From Jaapia argillacea MUCL 33604 (Eukaryota; Basidiomycota; Agaricomycetes; Jaapiales; Jaapiaceae): 64,000 nucleotides of DNA. A model generated the notes under the pieces. It made no database searches, was not told the DNA's origin, and saw only the letters and a list, made by a program, of their open reading frames with translations. The translations under genes and the position numbers were made by a program. Location: NCBI GenBank assembly GCA_000697665.1, contig KL197746.1:200383-264382 (forward strand). Direction: 5' to 3'. This document shows, piece by piece, positions 1 to 11,308 of the stretch; position 1 is the stretch's first letter; the number at the start of each line of letters is the position of its first letter.

Positions 1-672
1 GAGAATACGAATGATCCGACTCCAAGATCCATCTTCCAAACTCGACATCAGTTGTGTTGGTCGACAATACGAATCCGAAACTTACGATGGAAACACCGAA
101 TGTCTCACATTTGGCGAGAGAACGAGGAAATACTGGGAAATCCACTGCGAGGATGGATAGGATGGTCATTATCATCATATGAGCGCGGTACACGGTGAGT
201 GAGGGCAATGGCGGGATAGCGCTCAGCGGGGATCCACTCGAGCTAGAAGAGGTTTCCATGGTTTGGTCTGCAATGGAGGCCGAGCTGGATGGCCGGAGAA
301 AGTAGTCAGAGCTTGATGGAAGAGGTGTGCCAGATTCTCTAGCAGGTATCAAGAGCAAGAGGCCGGTCGGGAAGAGCAATATCAGGGAGAGGAGACCAGG
401 AGAGCTCGCGAAGAGAGTGAGAGAAAGTAGCATAGGAGCGACGAGGAGTAGCCATTCCGTAGCAAAATTCATAGATTTGGATATAGGTAAGCGGGATTTG
501 AGGGCGGAATGGAGGGCTATGGACGACTGAGTCTGGTTAGTACTCCTTGATGATGATAAAATCCAGAGAGACAGACCATCGCGACCGCAGACACCATGTT
601 GATGTGCCCCACCGTTGAGCCAGTCATTCCAGATACGAACGCCTCCTTTGACGACTTGTAACTATCAGCCAT
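1..672 (-). CDS. GWT1: GPI-anchored wall transfer protein / GPI inositol acyltransferase, 5' part (partial)
   Basis: GWT1/PIG-W proteins are multi-pass ER membrane enzymes that acylate the inositol of early GPI-anchor intermediates. Exon 1 is 672..577 and begins [20 protein letters not shown], followed by VGHINMVS, which matches the family's conserved N-terminus. A 50-nt intron (GTCTGT donor, ACTAAC branch, CAG acceptor) leads to exon 2 (526..86), in phase 0. Exon 2 encodes two hydrophobic stretches ([15 protein letters not shown] and [18 protein letters not shown]), then the family motif [27 protein letters not shown] donor follows at 85, and the rest of the gene lies beyond the window edge. 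It is transcribed away from the NTPase/nuclease gene at 887, with only 214 bp between the start codons. The donor at 576 is not a consensus sequence, but the splice keeps frame. Start chosen at 672 because KEAFVSG follows directly. The call is secure; the 3' part is unseen. Confidence 0.88.
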
Positions 673-886
673 ATCAGTGTGTCTAGAAAATGAAATATGA
701 GCGATACAACATAGTACCAGGGAGACACCACAGTACTGAGTATAAACCCCGGTTGGAAAGTTATCAGACTTTCCCAACCAGCCACGTGTCGGCACGTGGC
801 ATCAACGCAGTCCGTTATCTTCTTCCGCCCGTCATCTCGCCTTCAACAACGCCTTGCATTTGAACAGCCAAAGATATTTCTCGACA
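673..886. promoter_or_regulatory. Short divergent intergenic region between GWT1 and the NTPase/nuclease gene
   Basis: These 214 bp separate the two divergent start codons and must hold both 5' leaders and promoters. A near-palindromic stretch lies at about 780-800 (GCCACGTGTCGGCACGTGGC), with two CACGTG E-box cores. I see no clear TATA box. A basic helix-loop-helix factor binding here is an inference from the E-box cores alone. Confidence 0.5.
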
Positions 887-3800
887 ATGGAATTTATATC
901 TTCACCCGAGTCACCTGTCGTGCAGAAACGCTCTGCTACTCCTCTTGTCCATGCTCAGTTTCAGACGAAGCGACCCAAATTTTCTTTCACGGGAGCTGAT
1001 CTGAGGAATCTCGATAACGCAATGAACCAATACGTTCGTAACCTTGAGCTACATTTATCTGATACAGAGAGCGTTTCTCGGTCCGATGTTATCTCCCTCC
1101 TTCAACAAGTCGCTGTAACCCTTACCCGCTTACAACCATCCAATACTCTCCTGGAAGACCGATGGCGAAATCTATCAACGAGGATGATCGATACTCTGGC
1201 GGCTCCTGATGTCGAAGCCCTCAAGGATATCATATTCCATTGCGTCGAGAAGGGGAGTTGGGAAAGATTGGCTCGCCATCGTGAGTGCCATCGCGCCACA
1301 CAATCCACCAAATTCACCATTTGCGATACCTTCTAGCATGTCTTCTAAAAGATCTCCCGCCAGCTCCACGTAAATGTGAGATTCACCTGGCTATTGTCTT
1401 TAAACACAACCCTGATTTGTCTTCATGATAATAGACCAACATGAACTTATGGACGTCGTCTCGCAAGAGCAAGGTCAGGAAGTCCACTTGGCCCCGTTCT
1501 ATGCCTGTAACTAATGCCCTGTTAGCTACTGAGAAATCCTGGTATCGTGAGTTCGTTGGAGACGCAGCTACGGAACTATGGAAGCATATTGTGAAGTTTT
1601 CCAACTCACCGAAGCCCTACGCACGGTTCTGTGCAATCGTGCAATCCTCCGGTATGGGCAAGTCGAGACTGGTGGACGAGCTCTCCAAAACAACCCTCGT
1701 TATTCCCATCAATCTCAGGGAGAGGGGTACAGCAGGCACGTTCTTTCGCGTATCTTCCTTAGAATCCTAGAGCTCATATCCACACCTGCAGGATTCCCCC
1801 CGGCAGACGATCAAGTCAGGGATTACCTTAGCGAAATCGCTCCAGCGCAGGACCTTTATTTTCGGCATTGCGCTTTTTTGGCTGCGCTGTTTTCCCAGAC
1901 AGCGGAAACTGTGGCTGAAGATGCATTTCAGCGTGCGTTGGAGGGGCATGATATGAGACGGGTTGCTTCAGCATTTCGAGCTCGCATGAGTGACGGTATG
2001 ACGTTCAGGAGCCACGGCCCTTTCCGTGAAGCGTTTTACCAACGGGTTATCGCGGATGCCAAGAAAATATATCTCAATATTGAGGTTAGTTTTCCTTCAA
2101 CGAAACAACCGACCCTCACCAGCCCTCTAGGCGGGCACCAATGAATTATACGACCTAGGCCGAGCCTTCGAGAGACTCAGAACTATTCTCCAGAACCGAC
2201 CCGAGTTAGGATCTTCCATCTTAGAAGCCCGCCCGCCCAAGGCCCGCAGTGACTCGGGAGCACCTCTGGTCGTTCTAGCATACGACGAAGCTCATAGCCT
2301 GTTCAATCTGAAAGATAACTCTCCTTCGCGGTCGATCGTCGAGCTTCGTCACGCGCTACGCTCCCTCGCACAGAAGCCTCTCTTTTCTCTCTTTCTCTCC
2401 ACTTCTAGCGAGATAACTCGATCCACCAAACCGCGAGATCACGATGCGTCGCTGCGAATCGTAATTGGTGACTTCATGTCGGTCCCTACTTTTACATTGA
2501 CGGGCTTCGACCAGCTCGCTCGAGTGATCGATAATTCAACGCCCAGATGCCTTCGAGATATCTCCACCTTCGATTGGATTTCTCACCTTGGCCGCCCTAT
2601 GTGAGCCCGACTCTCGTACCTAATGCTAATCTCCTGAAATTTTTTTGCTTTAGGTTTGGCTCCCGATACGACTCTGGTAATGGAGAAATCAAGGATGATA
2701 TTTCCCATTTTGCAAAATCCAAGCTACTTCTCTCGGACGGGATTCCCACAAAATTTAGCCCTTCACAACAATTAGCTTGTCTGTCACAGCGTATCCCGAT
2801 CGAGTTCCAGTCCACGACACACGTATCGCAAGAGCAGGAGAAGGAGCAAGTGGAAGGTCATTTGCGTGTGTGTCTGGGCATCGGCACCGCTTGGGAGCCC
2901 ACAATTACCACCAACCCCTCGGAGCCGCTTCTTTCGGAAGCTGCATACCTCGCAATGGGATTTCAAGAGTTCGACGCACCGAACGCTCTTAAGGGACTTT
3001 TGGACTTCTCGATCAATAAAGGTGATCGAGGCGAAACTCTCACCCTGCTTCTGATCACTCTGGCGCGGGATGCTGCGGTGCGCGCTGCGAACGATAGGAT
3101 TTTTTCTGTTGTCCAACTGATTACACACCTTTTCCGGCTGTCGGAGGAGATGAAGGAAGACGAGGCGGAGAGGGTCCTGAATTGCCCCACATTACTGGAC
3201 TTCATGCGTTCCTCGCCATCCATCGGCTCGGAGCGTAGTTCCAACCCCCACACATTCAGGGAAACGTTCACAAAATGCCTTTGCTATTTCAATCACTTTG
3301 TCAAACCTCACCAACATTGCATAATCAACCGCAAGTACCTTGCCGCCCTATATCACAGGGGTGCGGCGGTCTTGTGCACCAATAACCGGGAAGCGGTCGA
3401 TATCGTCGTTCCTTTCTTGCACGATGCGACTCTCGACACGCCAATCGAATCGGCACGGTTCGGGGCAATTCTCTGCCAGGTCAAGAACGATCAAAGATAC
3501 GGAAACAAGCCGAACCTTGACCTGTTCGAGGTGATGGATCCATACGAGATCAATCTTTTCGACGAAGGTGATGAGCCTATCCCCATCATTCGCATTGTCT
3601 TTGCCCTCGCAGCTACAACTCCATCCCTCCAAGTCATTGAACCAGAGGTCGTTGCCTCACCGGTATTGGATAACGCTGTTCCCTTCGTCGCCTATGACAT
3701 CTGGTGCGCAGGGATATCCCCTTCGGTTTTCCGCCCCATAGACGATCGACAACAGAATGTCTGGGCGGCGCTCCTTCAAGCATCATATGGCTGGCGGACA

Positions 3801-3905
3801 CTTTACCAAGGTCAGAATGAACGAGAGGCGGAGTCGCGAATGTCGATGAATCCTGGTATGGCGGAGGATGATGGACATTGGTCGAAATGGATGCGATTTA
3901 CTTGA
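887..3905 (+). CDS. Crinkler-like P-loop NTPase fused to a PD-(D/E)xK-type nuclease domain
   Basis: Not a core metabolic enzyme. The layout resembles the NTPase-plus-nuclease C-terminal region of Crinkler (CRN) proteins, which also occur widely in basidiomycetes. Exons seen: 887..1280; about 1337 to 1725 with an uncertain junction region; from about 1796 to 2084; 2131..2600; 2654..3905. The Walker A motif is IVQSSGMGKSR (about 1640-1672). The Walker B motif is VVLAYDEAHSL (about 2270-2302). Near the C-terminus, an aspartate in AVDIVVPFL (about 3390-3417) is followed by ARFGAILCQVKND (about 3457-3495), the D...QxK signature of restriction-endonuclease-fold enzymes. No N-terminal LxLFLAK header is seen, so it is a relative rather than a classical secreted effector. 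Two places between 1375 and 1525 need either a weak intron or a frameshift (see findings). The domain reading is firm; the biological role (defence, conflict or mobile element) is inference. Confidence 0.75.
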
Positions 3906-4127
3906 GTCGCTGCGCTTCTTTTCAAGAGATGTGGGGATGTTTTCCTGAACGAAATTGTATATATAATATCTCTCTGTATCACTATTACTCGACCTTCTCC
4001 GCGGGGTCGCAGATTCGATGTATTCAGATATGCCATTGGAGATGCTCAAGCGCTCAAGTTGTTCGGCCACAACTTTGTCAGGTCCAGCAGCTACGCGAAT
4101 TTCCCACACCGTCTCGTCATCGATCTC

Positions 4128-5827
4128 ATGCACGCCTGTCTGCAACTCCCCGAATTACTTTCCCAGATCATCGAATTCCTCTCTCCTGATCCGCCATGGG
4201 CTAAAGGGACTTCCAATCTTGCTACTCTGGCACGAACTTGCCGACTTTTCTATGAACCGGCCTTGGACGCACTTTGGGAGCATCAGTCTGATTTAGGACC
4301 TCTCATAAAGTGCATGCCTAAAGACCTATGGGACGAGTCGGAAGACCTTGAGAGTGGGTTACTGATTGTGAGCTTCACTTATCCCCTCATCATTGACTCC
4401 AGTACTGAGCTAATTTGACATAGACATTTCGGCGACCTGTGGTTCCAGTGGACTGGACCAGGTTTGACCTCTATGCTCCCCGAGTCAAATGCATCAGCTA
4501 CAACCGTTCAAAGGATCGAGAGCCCATCAGACCATTGACACGACTACATGATACCGTCCTTCAGGCGTTGAAAGACCGTCGATCTACCGTGATCCTCTTT
4601 CCAAACCTCCGCGAAATCCACTGGCCATCGACTGATAAGGGAGAGCTATTCTCTTACTTGGGTCCCACCGTTACTTCTGTCTCGTTTCAGTGGCCTGACT
4701 CGGAGTCTGAACATGGTGAGCTGGGGAGCATCGGGTTTCTCACTCGGGTGGTCACCATATGTCCCATGCTGGAGGACTTGCAAATCAATAACGGTGACTC
4801 GCAAGGAGTGGCTTTTCCTCCTTCCTTTGTGGAAACCCTGTGCTTATTGCGCCATTTGCGCCATCTGGCCTGCGACTTGGTCTTCATTACGACACGAGAT
4901 GTCGTCAGAATGGCAGCCCTACCTCACCTGACATCGCTGTTCCTAGCTGGAAGGTCTACGGTGGATTGCGGTACCGCGAAGGGCGAATGGAGTCGGCTAA
5001 TTGGGGGTGCAGGGGTTTCAGAGTGTCCAAGCGAAGCAATTTCCCATCCCTTTTCGAACCTCAAACATCTCGTTATCATTTCCGATTCGCCATCCTTGGA
5101 TCCATGGATCCAAATGCTACGTTTCATGGAGCAGCCCGAACTAGAGTTATTTCATTGCTACCTTCGCCAGGCACACCACTCCGCGACCATCGTATCTCTC
5201 CTTCAAATCCTAGCAGGACGTCCATCACATCGCGCACTAGCCTCACTCCATATGGACTGTCTCTCGCGCTTTGAACCTCACTTTCCCGAAGATGAACGAA
5301 ATTCGTTCGGAAACCCACTCCATGTCCCTTCACTCGTGAAATTCATCAATTTGACCAAATTCCACTTCATTATGCACCATCACTTTTCGTTGGATGATGC
5401 TACGATAAAGGAATTGGCTATGGCATGGCCTCTCCTCGAGGAATTCGAGGTGAAATGGCCTTCATCGGCTGAGGAGTGGTCCAGCGTCACACTCGAGGCC
5501 TTGGTTCATCTCGCCCATCACTGTCCCCATCTACAGACCATCCATCTTATATTGGGAACCACTATTCTACCATCCCTTCCCCCATCGGAGACAGTCAACC
5601 TGACGGTACGCTCACTGCATTTCGGACAAACGCCCATTTTGGACCCGAAAGGTGTTGCCGCATTCCTAGTGGGGCTTTTCCCGAAGTTAGAGACTTTCTG
5701 TGGGATTTCTGCGGAGGAGAGTATTGGAGATTCTTTGCATGCGGCTTTTGGTGTTGCGTGGGAGGAGGTACAGAGACTTGTTACTGCGTCTCGTCTGGGT
5801 GGGAGTTTCGATGGGGCAGTTCCTTGA
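4128..5827 (+). CDS. F-box-like protein with LRR-type C-terminal region
   Basis: F-box proteins recruit substrates to SCF ubiquitin ligases. Exon 1 (4128..4367) encodes MHACLQLPELLSQIIEFL, then LARTCRLFYEPALDALWE, the usual basidiomycete F-box layout (residues ~5-50). A 56-nt intron (GTGAGC...CATAG, 4368..4423) is followed by exon 2 (4424..5827), in phase 0, starting TFRRPVVPVDWTRFDLYAPR. The remaining ~450 residues carry irregular leucine-rich segments such as LRHLRHLACDL, HLTSLFLAG and CPHLQTIHLIL, consistent with a curved LRR-like substrate-binding region. Total about 547 residues. Earlier in-frame codons lack an ATG, so 4128 is the preferred start. The target is unknown. Large F-box families are typical of agaricomycetes. 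Confidence 0.82.
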
Positions 5828-6912
5828 GGCTTGCGGTCAGTGATCCTACAATACCACTCGACCACCTTGTGCTCATTTCCACTCCTTTGAAAAGATTGTA
5901 TTCGACAGTCCGTTACTGTGGTCACCGTATACTCTCCCAAATGTATTGAATATTTATCATTTACCAAAATGTCTCTCCTCGCTCGCCGCTCGTTCAATCC
6001 TGTGAACGCCACAAGTACAATTCGACCCTGATCCAGTCAACACATCCGCGCTCATATGATCTGCGCCGACCTCCAACACAATCGTAAACTCCTAGCGGCT
6101 CATGCTCGATTCCCCATCCCGATCCCCTCGTACCACCCTAAAAGCCCTTGCAATTGTCTATCCAACGACTAATCTGCCACCGGCAGGCATATAATCCCGA
6201 GCCCGCCTTCCGGAGTTTTCAACGCTCCTGCTCAGCACTGAGGTTTTCGTCAGGTGTTACAAGGGTCTCACCATCGAACCCCAGATCGGGGTTGGGGACG
6301 TAAAGGCCCACTCAATTCCTTCTTTTGTGCTCGGCACCCGTCAACGCTAATTCTTCCACAACGGGACCGAAATCCCGTGGATTGGAAAAGAATTTAGAAC
6401 CCACCTTTTCGGAGAAGTTTGTTGGGAGTTTTTGCTTCCGGTCGATCGTGATGACGAAAGAGAACGCTTTTGTTCTGACTCTTGCAATTGGACCAGTCCG
6501 GATTGTGGCTTTGTTGTTCTCACTTCCGTGGAGTCGAAAGACCCAATTTCTTGAGAAGAAAATTCGCTCGTGGAAATGGAGGAGAAGGAGTCGATATCAC
6601 GATTGATAGATACAATTAGATACCGTATAAGATACAGTGACGGACCAGTATCAGAGAATTGGGGAGAGATATCAAGGCTACAGCTGGGTTTGAGACAATG
6701 CAGAGGGTATGGGTCCGAGATGTGGAAAAAAACAGAGAGCAAGAGAAACGGGGAAAACTAAAGGTGTAAGTATTAATAAGATGGTTCGAATGTGAGGTGA
6801 AGAGATGATTGGCAGAGTTCATTAGTGCAATAGTGCAGTTTGTTTTCAGAGCGTCCTCCGTCGACCTCGACTCGGTTCATGAATAAAAACCGAGCGTTGA
6901 GTGATGATCGGT
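5828..6912. other. Intergenic stretch without a supported gene
   Basis: About 1.1 kb between the convergent ends of the F-box gene and Clp1-like gene 1. Short open frames exist on both strands, but none shows family similarity, plausible splice structure or sustained coding character. It presumably holds the two 3' UTRs. The part at 6570-6780 is relatively A-rich. Nothing else was recognised. Confidence 0.6.
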
Positions 6913-7825
6913 CTATTTCCTGCTCTCGACGATCGCCACAGCTCCCAAAACGATTTCCCAAGCGATATCCATCGCCTGCCACAAATCCCTCTCGAAAACG
7001 CCCAGAGCGCAAACGTTCTTCCACATGGAGTTGACGATTCCGACGTATCGCATTAATGGCTCAGCCGAGTACATGGAGCTCGAAGCGAGGTGATGGGATG
7101 CTCGTTTGATAGCGTCGGGGGAGATATGCGAGAGGCCGGAAGAAGATGAGGAAGATCCGGATGGGATGAAGGAGGGTGGTAATTGAACCATAGAGTTTAA
7201 TAGGGTGTCGAGACGTTTGGTGTACAAGTAATTGTGGAGGATGGGGAAAGTGGAGGCGGAAGGAACTGTCATCGGGACTACCAAGACGGATCCTGAGCCG
7301 GGTTTTGAGGCGGGAAGTGAGGGCATGTGCGAGCAGTGGATGGCGAGGACGAGGTGGTGGGTCGGGATGAGGGTGATATTTGACGAAGATTGTGATGCGG
7401 ATGCAAGTGCAAGGACGTGGGTGGGCGCAGAGGGCGAAGCTGCCACCTGGAAGGATTTGGGAATCCGTGCCTTGGGCAAAGATTGAGGCACGCTCGATGA
7501 GGCTGCCGAAAGGGCTTGAACCATACTGGTGGCGAAGGAAGGATAAATTAGTACGCGAACTTTAGGCTGAATTTTGGGAGAATACACACCTGCCAGCCTG
7601 CTGAGCAATATGCCTCTTCACGTACTCGACTGGTACGTCCCTCAACTCAGGCTCGACCGAAGCCAGCGCGTCTCGGTTGATTTCCCGGAAAGCGGGGCGT
7701 GCGAGTGTGCGAGGGAGCGACACGAGGGAGGAAGTCCCGGGAGTGAAGATGGGTCCTGGGAGGTCGTCTGCCATCGAGGACATGGAAGGGAAAGAAGCGG
7801 TTGGGCGGGATGCGACTTGGAACAT
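6913..7825 (-). CDS. Clp1-like protein (clampless1 family), copy 1
   Basis: Clp1 of Coprinopsis and Ustilago is a small basidiomycete-specific regulator needed for clamp formation and sexual development after mating. Two exons, 7825..7590 and 7525..6913, joined in phase 2 by a 64-nt intron (GTGTGT...TACTAAT...CCAG), give 282 residues. The N-terminal half has the family's AFREINRDALASVEPELRDV segment (~residues 35-54). The C-terminal half has LIPTHHLVLAIHCSHMPSLP, then VPMTVPSASTFPILHNYLYT and KR, and ends with MWKNVCALGVFERDLWQAMD and IAWEIVLGAV. All are diagnostic for Clp1-like proteins. ATG 7825 is used; ATG 7783 and 7774 are alternatives. A second, more diverged copy lies 6 kb away on the same strand. 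Whether either is the functional developmental Clp1 cannot be told from sequence. Confidence 0.8.
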
Positions 7826-10800
7826 TTTGGCGATGAGATTAGAAGAGTGATATAAGCGGGTGCGACGATAAGACTAATAAAGAGTCTTTAGATGCGAAGG
7901 TGTACAGCTATTGACGGGAAGAATATGAACAGTCTAGGAGGTGGTGATCCGAATGCGAGGCGGTGACTTGGGAGTGGTACTTTTGACAAACGGAACGAGG
8001 CAAGGCAGGTAAGAGACGATTGTTGTTTTGAACTGGAGGCCGGTGGATTGCTGAAAAGCAGGAGGAATGGAGAGCAGAATATATAGCATTGGATCGGCCA
8101 TTGGAAGAACAAAGCTGGGTGCAGCGAAAAGATTGGGACTAGGGATGCAGTCCCGGAAAGGGTGAAGGAAGGGGATGCCCCTAATGCGATCTTGCCTATT
8201 TCGGCGGTTAGCTTATGGTCGGAATTGCATAATCCAATATGCCACGCTTCTTTGCTGTACGCCAAATCCAGATCGCGCATAACGCATCTCCAACACCACC
8301 ATCGTCTTTATCCCATCTTTGGCCCTTTCTTTCACCACCATCAGATTCATCTCCTTCAACCGAGATCCAGTCCAAATATCTATCTGCTTTCTGCTGGAAA
8401 GCCACTCTATCATGGTCGCGTTTTTTCGCTGTTTCCATCACAACCTTTTACTGCTCTTGGTTCTTCTCTTTGTACTTTCCTAATTCTGCGATGGGTGCGC
8501 AAAGTTTGAGTTCGCATACGTCCTGTGACGCTGCATGCGTACGCCACTTGGAACCCTCTTATCGGGTTCAAACTTGGTCCTCCCACAACACAATCAGACG
8601 TATCGCCATCTTCAATCGCCATCCATTCCTCCCAGTACCGAAGTACCTCCATAACAGGTCTAGTTTCATTTTTGGCACGCACAGTTGACGACTCTGGACG
8701 AAATGAGCTCATCAACTCGGATGGATCTGATGGATCTCGTGTCGATCTTCGATCACTTCATTTCGCTCTGTCTGTTGACACTGATAACGCCCTCCGTGCA
8801 CCTCTCCTCAAGATATCAGCGCGGACCAGGATTCCATTCTACAGCTCTGTTCAGCCTCGCCACTGCCGCTGGCTTTCTCTCTATTCTTTGCACGGCCGAA
8901 AACTCCGCTGGATGGGGCGAATCGAAGCGTCGGCTGACCCATATCCATAGTTCAACTGCATTTGTGCTATTGTTAACCGACTCCCAAGCTAAGCTGCTGC
9001 AATGTTATCTCCAAAAAGGTATGTCAGAACCACCACTGTGTTGACTTCTTGATCTCAGGCACTTTGGCGTTCTCTCATAATCGAGGAACTGTACTAAACG
9101 CATGATGGTTTGATTCCATTCCTTGTTTCAACTGATTGTGATGTCCTCGGACTGCGTTTTGTGCGCATTCAGGGACGGTTGAAGTCCCAGTCATGTTCTT
9201 GCGACGGGGAGACAAGGTCAATCGTCGTTGATTATTCAATGTTTACTCTTCACCGATGGGACCCTTTGCTTGTGGGTCACCAGTTCTTATTCACCATTTA
9301 GTTCGGAGACCATTGGTTAACTCCTTGTCCTCCAGGTTCTTCACCCTTTTATATTTTACGTCTCCTACCCTATTGTCGCACGTAACACTGAGTCACTCTT
9401 CACAATTGACTTTTCTTCGAACGCAAGGTGTGCAAGCATATTCAAGACTCATGTAGTGACTGGCGGTGATCATTGGATCACTTCACATCGACCCACCTCG
9501 TGCTCGCACCTCGCTGACTCATCCCCCGAGACTTCCTGAGGTTGCTGTTTCGTTTTCCGAGCCAGCTGCTCAGGGTCACCACGACTTTCGGTTGGGTACC
9601 ACTAAGTAGACTTTTCAAATACGACCAACAACGTTTTCATTTGACCTTCTTTGAATCTTGCTGCCTTGAGGACCGTAGGTATTACACCGGACCGATAGGA
9701 ACTTGCCAGCGCACTGAGCAGTACTTAAGTTCGAGCACGGTTGATACGCCAACACTTCCGGCATCTTCTGGTATTCTGGTAACCTGCATCGTGGCAAGCA
9801 CGAGGCGTGGTCTCCGCGGAGAGACCCATATTGCGGTCATGATGGTCGTTTATTTGTGGGGGAGGTTCTCGGACTTAACCAAGGGATAATGCGAAGCTAT
9901 GCCTTGTGAGGATAAGGTAGCCAGGAGAACAGGAGAATATTTGGCTCGTTCATAGTTGCGAGGTTGTTTCTATGGTAGATATCTCTAGACTTCAGAAGGC
10001 GGTAACGTATTGTAGATACGTGTATGGTTTTGGAAGGCGCTACGTGAATGTTGGAGCTTTCGCTCGTTGCTCTGTTTATGAAAGTAGGGTGATACATACC
10101 ACACGCCGTGAATTTCACAATTGTCCACAGATACCCTGCGAGTTCCGCAACTTCACGCCGGGCTGATCACCTGGGTTGAAGGATGATAGGGCCGGGGTGG
10201 TCGGGATTAGATCGAGAATGCATGACCATGGGTCTGAGGTGAACGAGACAATACAACGACGCCACAGAACCAACGACAAGGGCGAGTTCTCTCATGAATG
10301 GGAGCTTCAAGCCACAGGCGATGTAATAGTTGGTCGTATTAGTCGTATTAGGATGTCGGTTGATATTTGGATGGATGTAGACGGCGACGATCTGACGCGT
10401 GACTACTGGAAGAACCATGCAATATCAACTGGCGTTTCGGCACGGATGAAGATAGAGCGGAAATAGTTACTATCTGAAACTCCTGTTCGTCGTCCATTCT
10501 ACCGTTGACCATGGATCTTGCGGGAGAGGTGACGGAACAAGCCCAGCGGAACAAGCGGAACGCTGTTTCAACATCCCGACGAGACGAATGCCGACGGGTT
10601 GTCTTGGAGAGAGCGCCGCCACGCGCCTGATGTAGCGCCTCCCATTGAATGGAGAGTACATGGGGAGGTACGACGGAGGATCATATAAAGTGTTTCCTTT
10701 TGAGAGTCAGCGGCTTCTCAGGGATGACAGAACCCGCCGATGGCAGCAATCTCAACTTTGGGCGATAGAGTTGAGAATGGAGGGAACGTCCAAGATAAAA

Positions 10801-11308
10801 CCCAAGAATCTTGACCAGCAGGTCGAGATCGACTATGAAACCGTCGACAAGGTTCAGACATATTTGGATGACGGTTGTAAAGTTCAGATCGCCGCTGTCC
10901 AACGGGAGAATCCAGGAGTATCTGTTGCATACTTCGGTGTCAAAGTCACTAATTGTCTTTGCAGGACAGCCATCAAGGAATCTTCAACTCCATCCAGCGT
11001 GGAAGGAGTGATATATCGGCAGGGGATGCAGAGCTGCGACGATAAAAATTGTGGTGGCTGGGTTGAGGAGGGGTGAGTTCCGGCCAGGGGGTTGTTCCAA
11101 ATCTGTTCGACGTGGCGGAGGAGGCGCCGTGAGCAGAAATAGCGAGAGATCTTGAGCGATTCTGGAGTTGAGGCGCGATTTAGAACATATATTGACTGCC
11201 AAGAGTATATAGACGCCCTAGACGTAGCCTTAGACAGAAAGGAGGAGGAGGGGACTCGTCCTGCAGTATTCACATCGCTACGGATGACAGAGTTCAAGGT
11301 CGAAGTTC
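7826..11308. other. Long gene-poor stretch upstream of Clp1-like gene 1
   Basis: About 3.5 kb upstream of the Clp1-like gene, which is transcribed leftwards, and upstream of the F-box gene, which is transcribed rightwards. Several 60-160-codon open frames occur (for example 8685..9044 and 10645..11076 on the plus strand). None has recognisable domains, paired splice sites joining to another coding block, or protein-like composition over a useful length. A long regulatory region, long leader RNAs or relics of lost genes are possible. I see no terminal repeats or transposase. Confidence 0.5.

Noticed and set aside
8685-9044. 119-codon plus-strand frame with hydrophobic segments
   Set aside because: No domain-like content, overlaps several other frames and has no splice partner; treated as chance.
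10645-11076. 143-codon plus-strand frame
   Set aside because: No family pattern, long frames on the opposite strand over the same bases; not supported as a gene.
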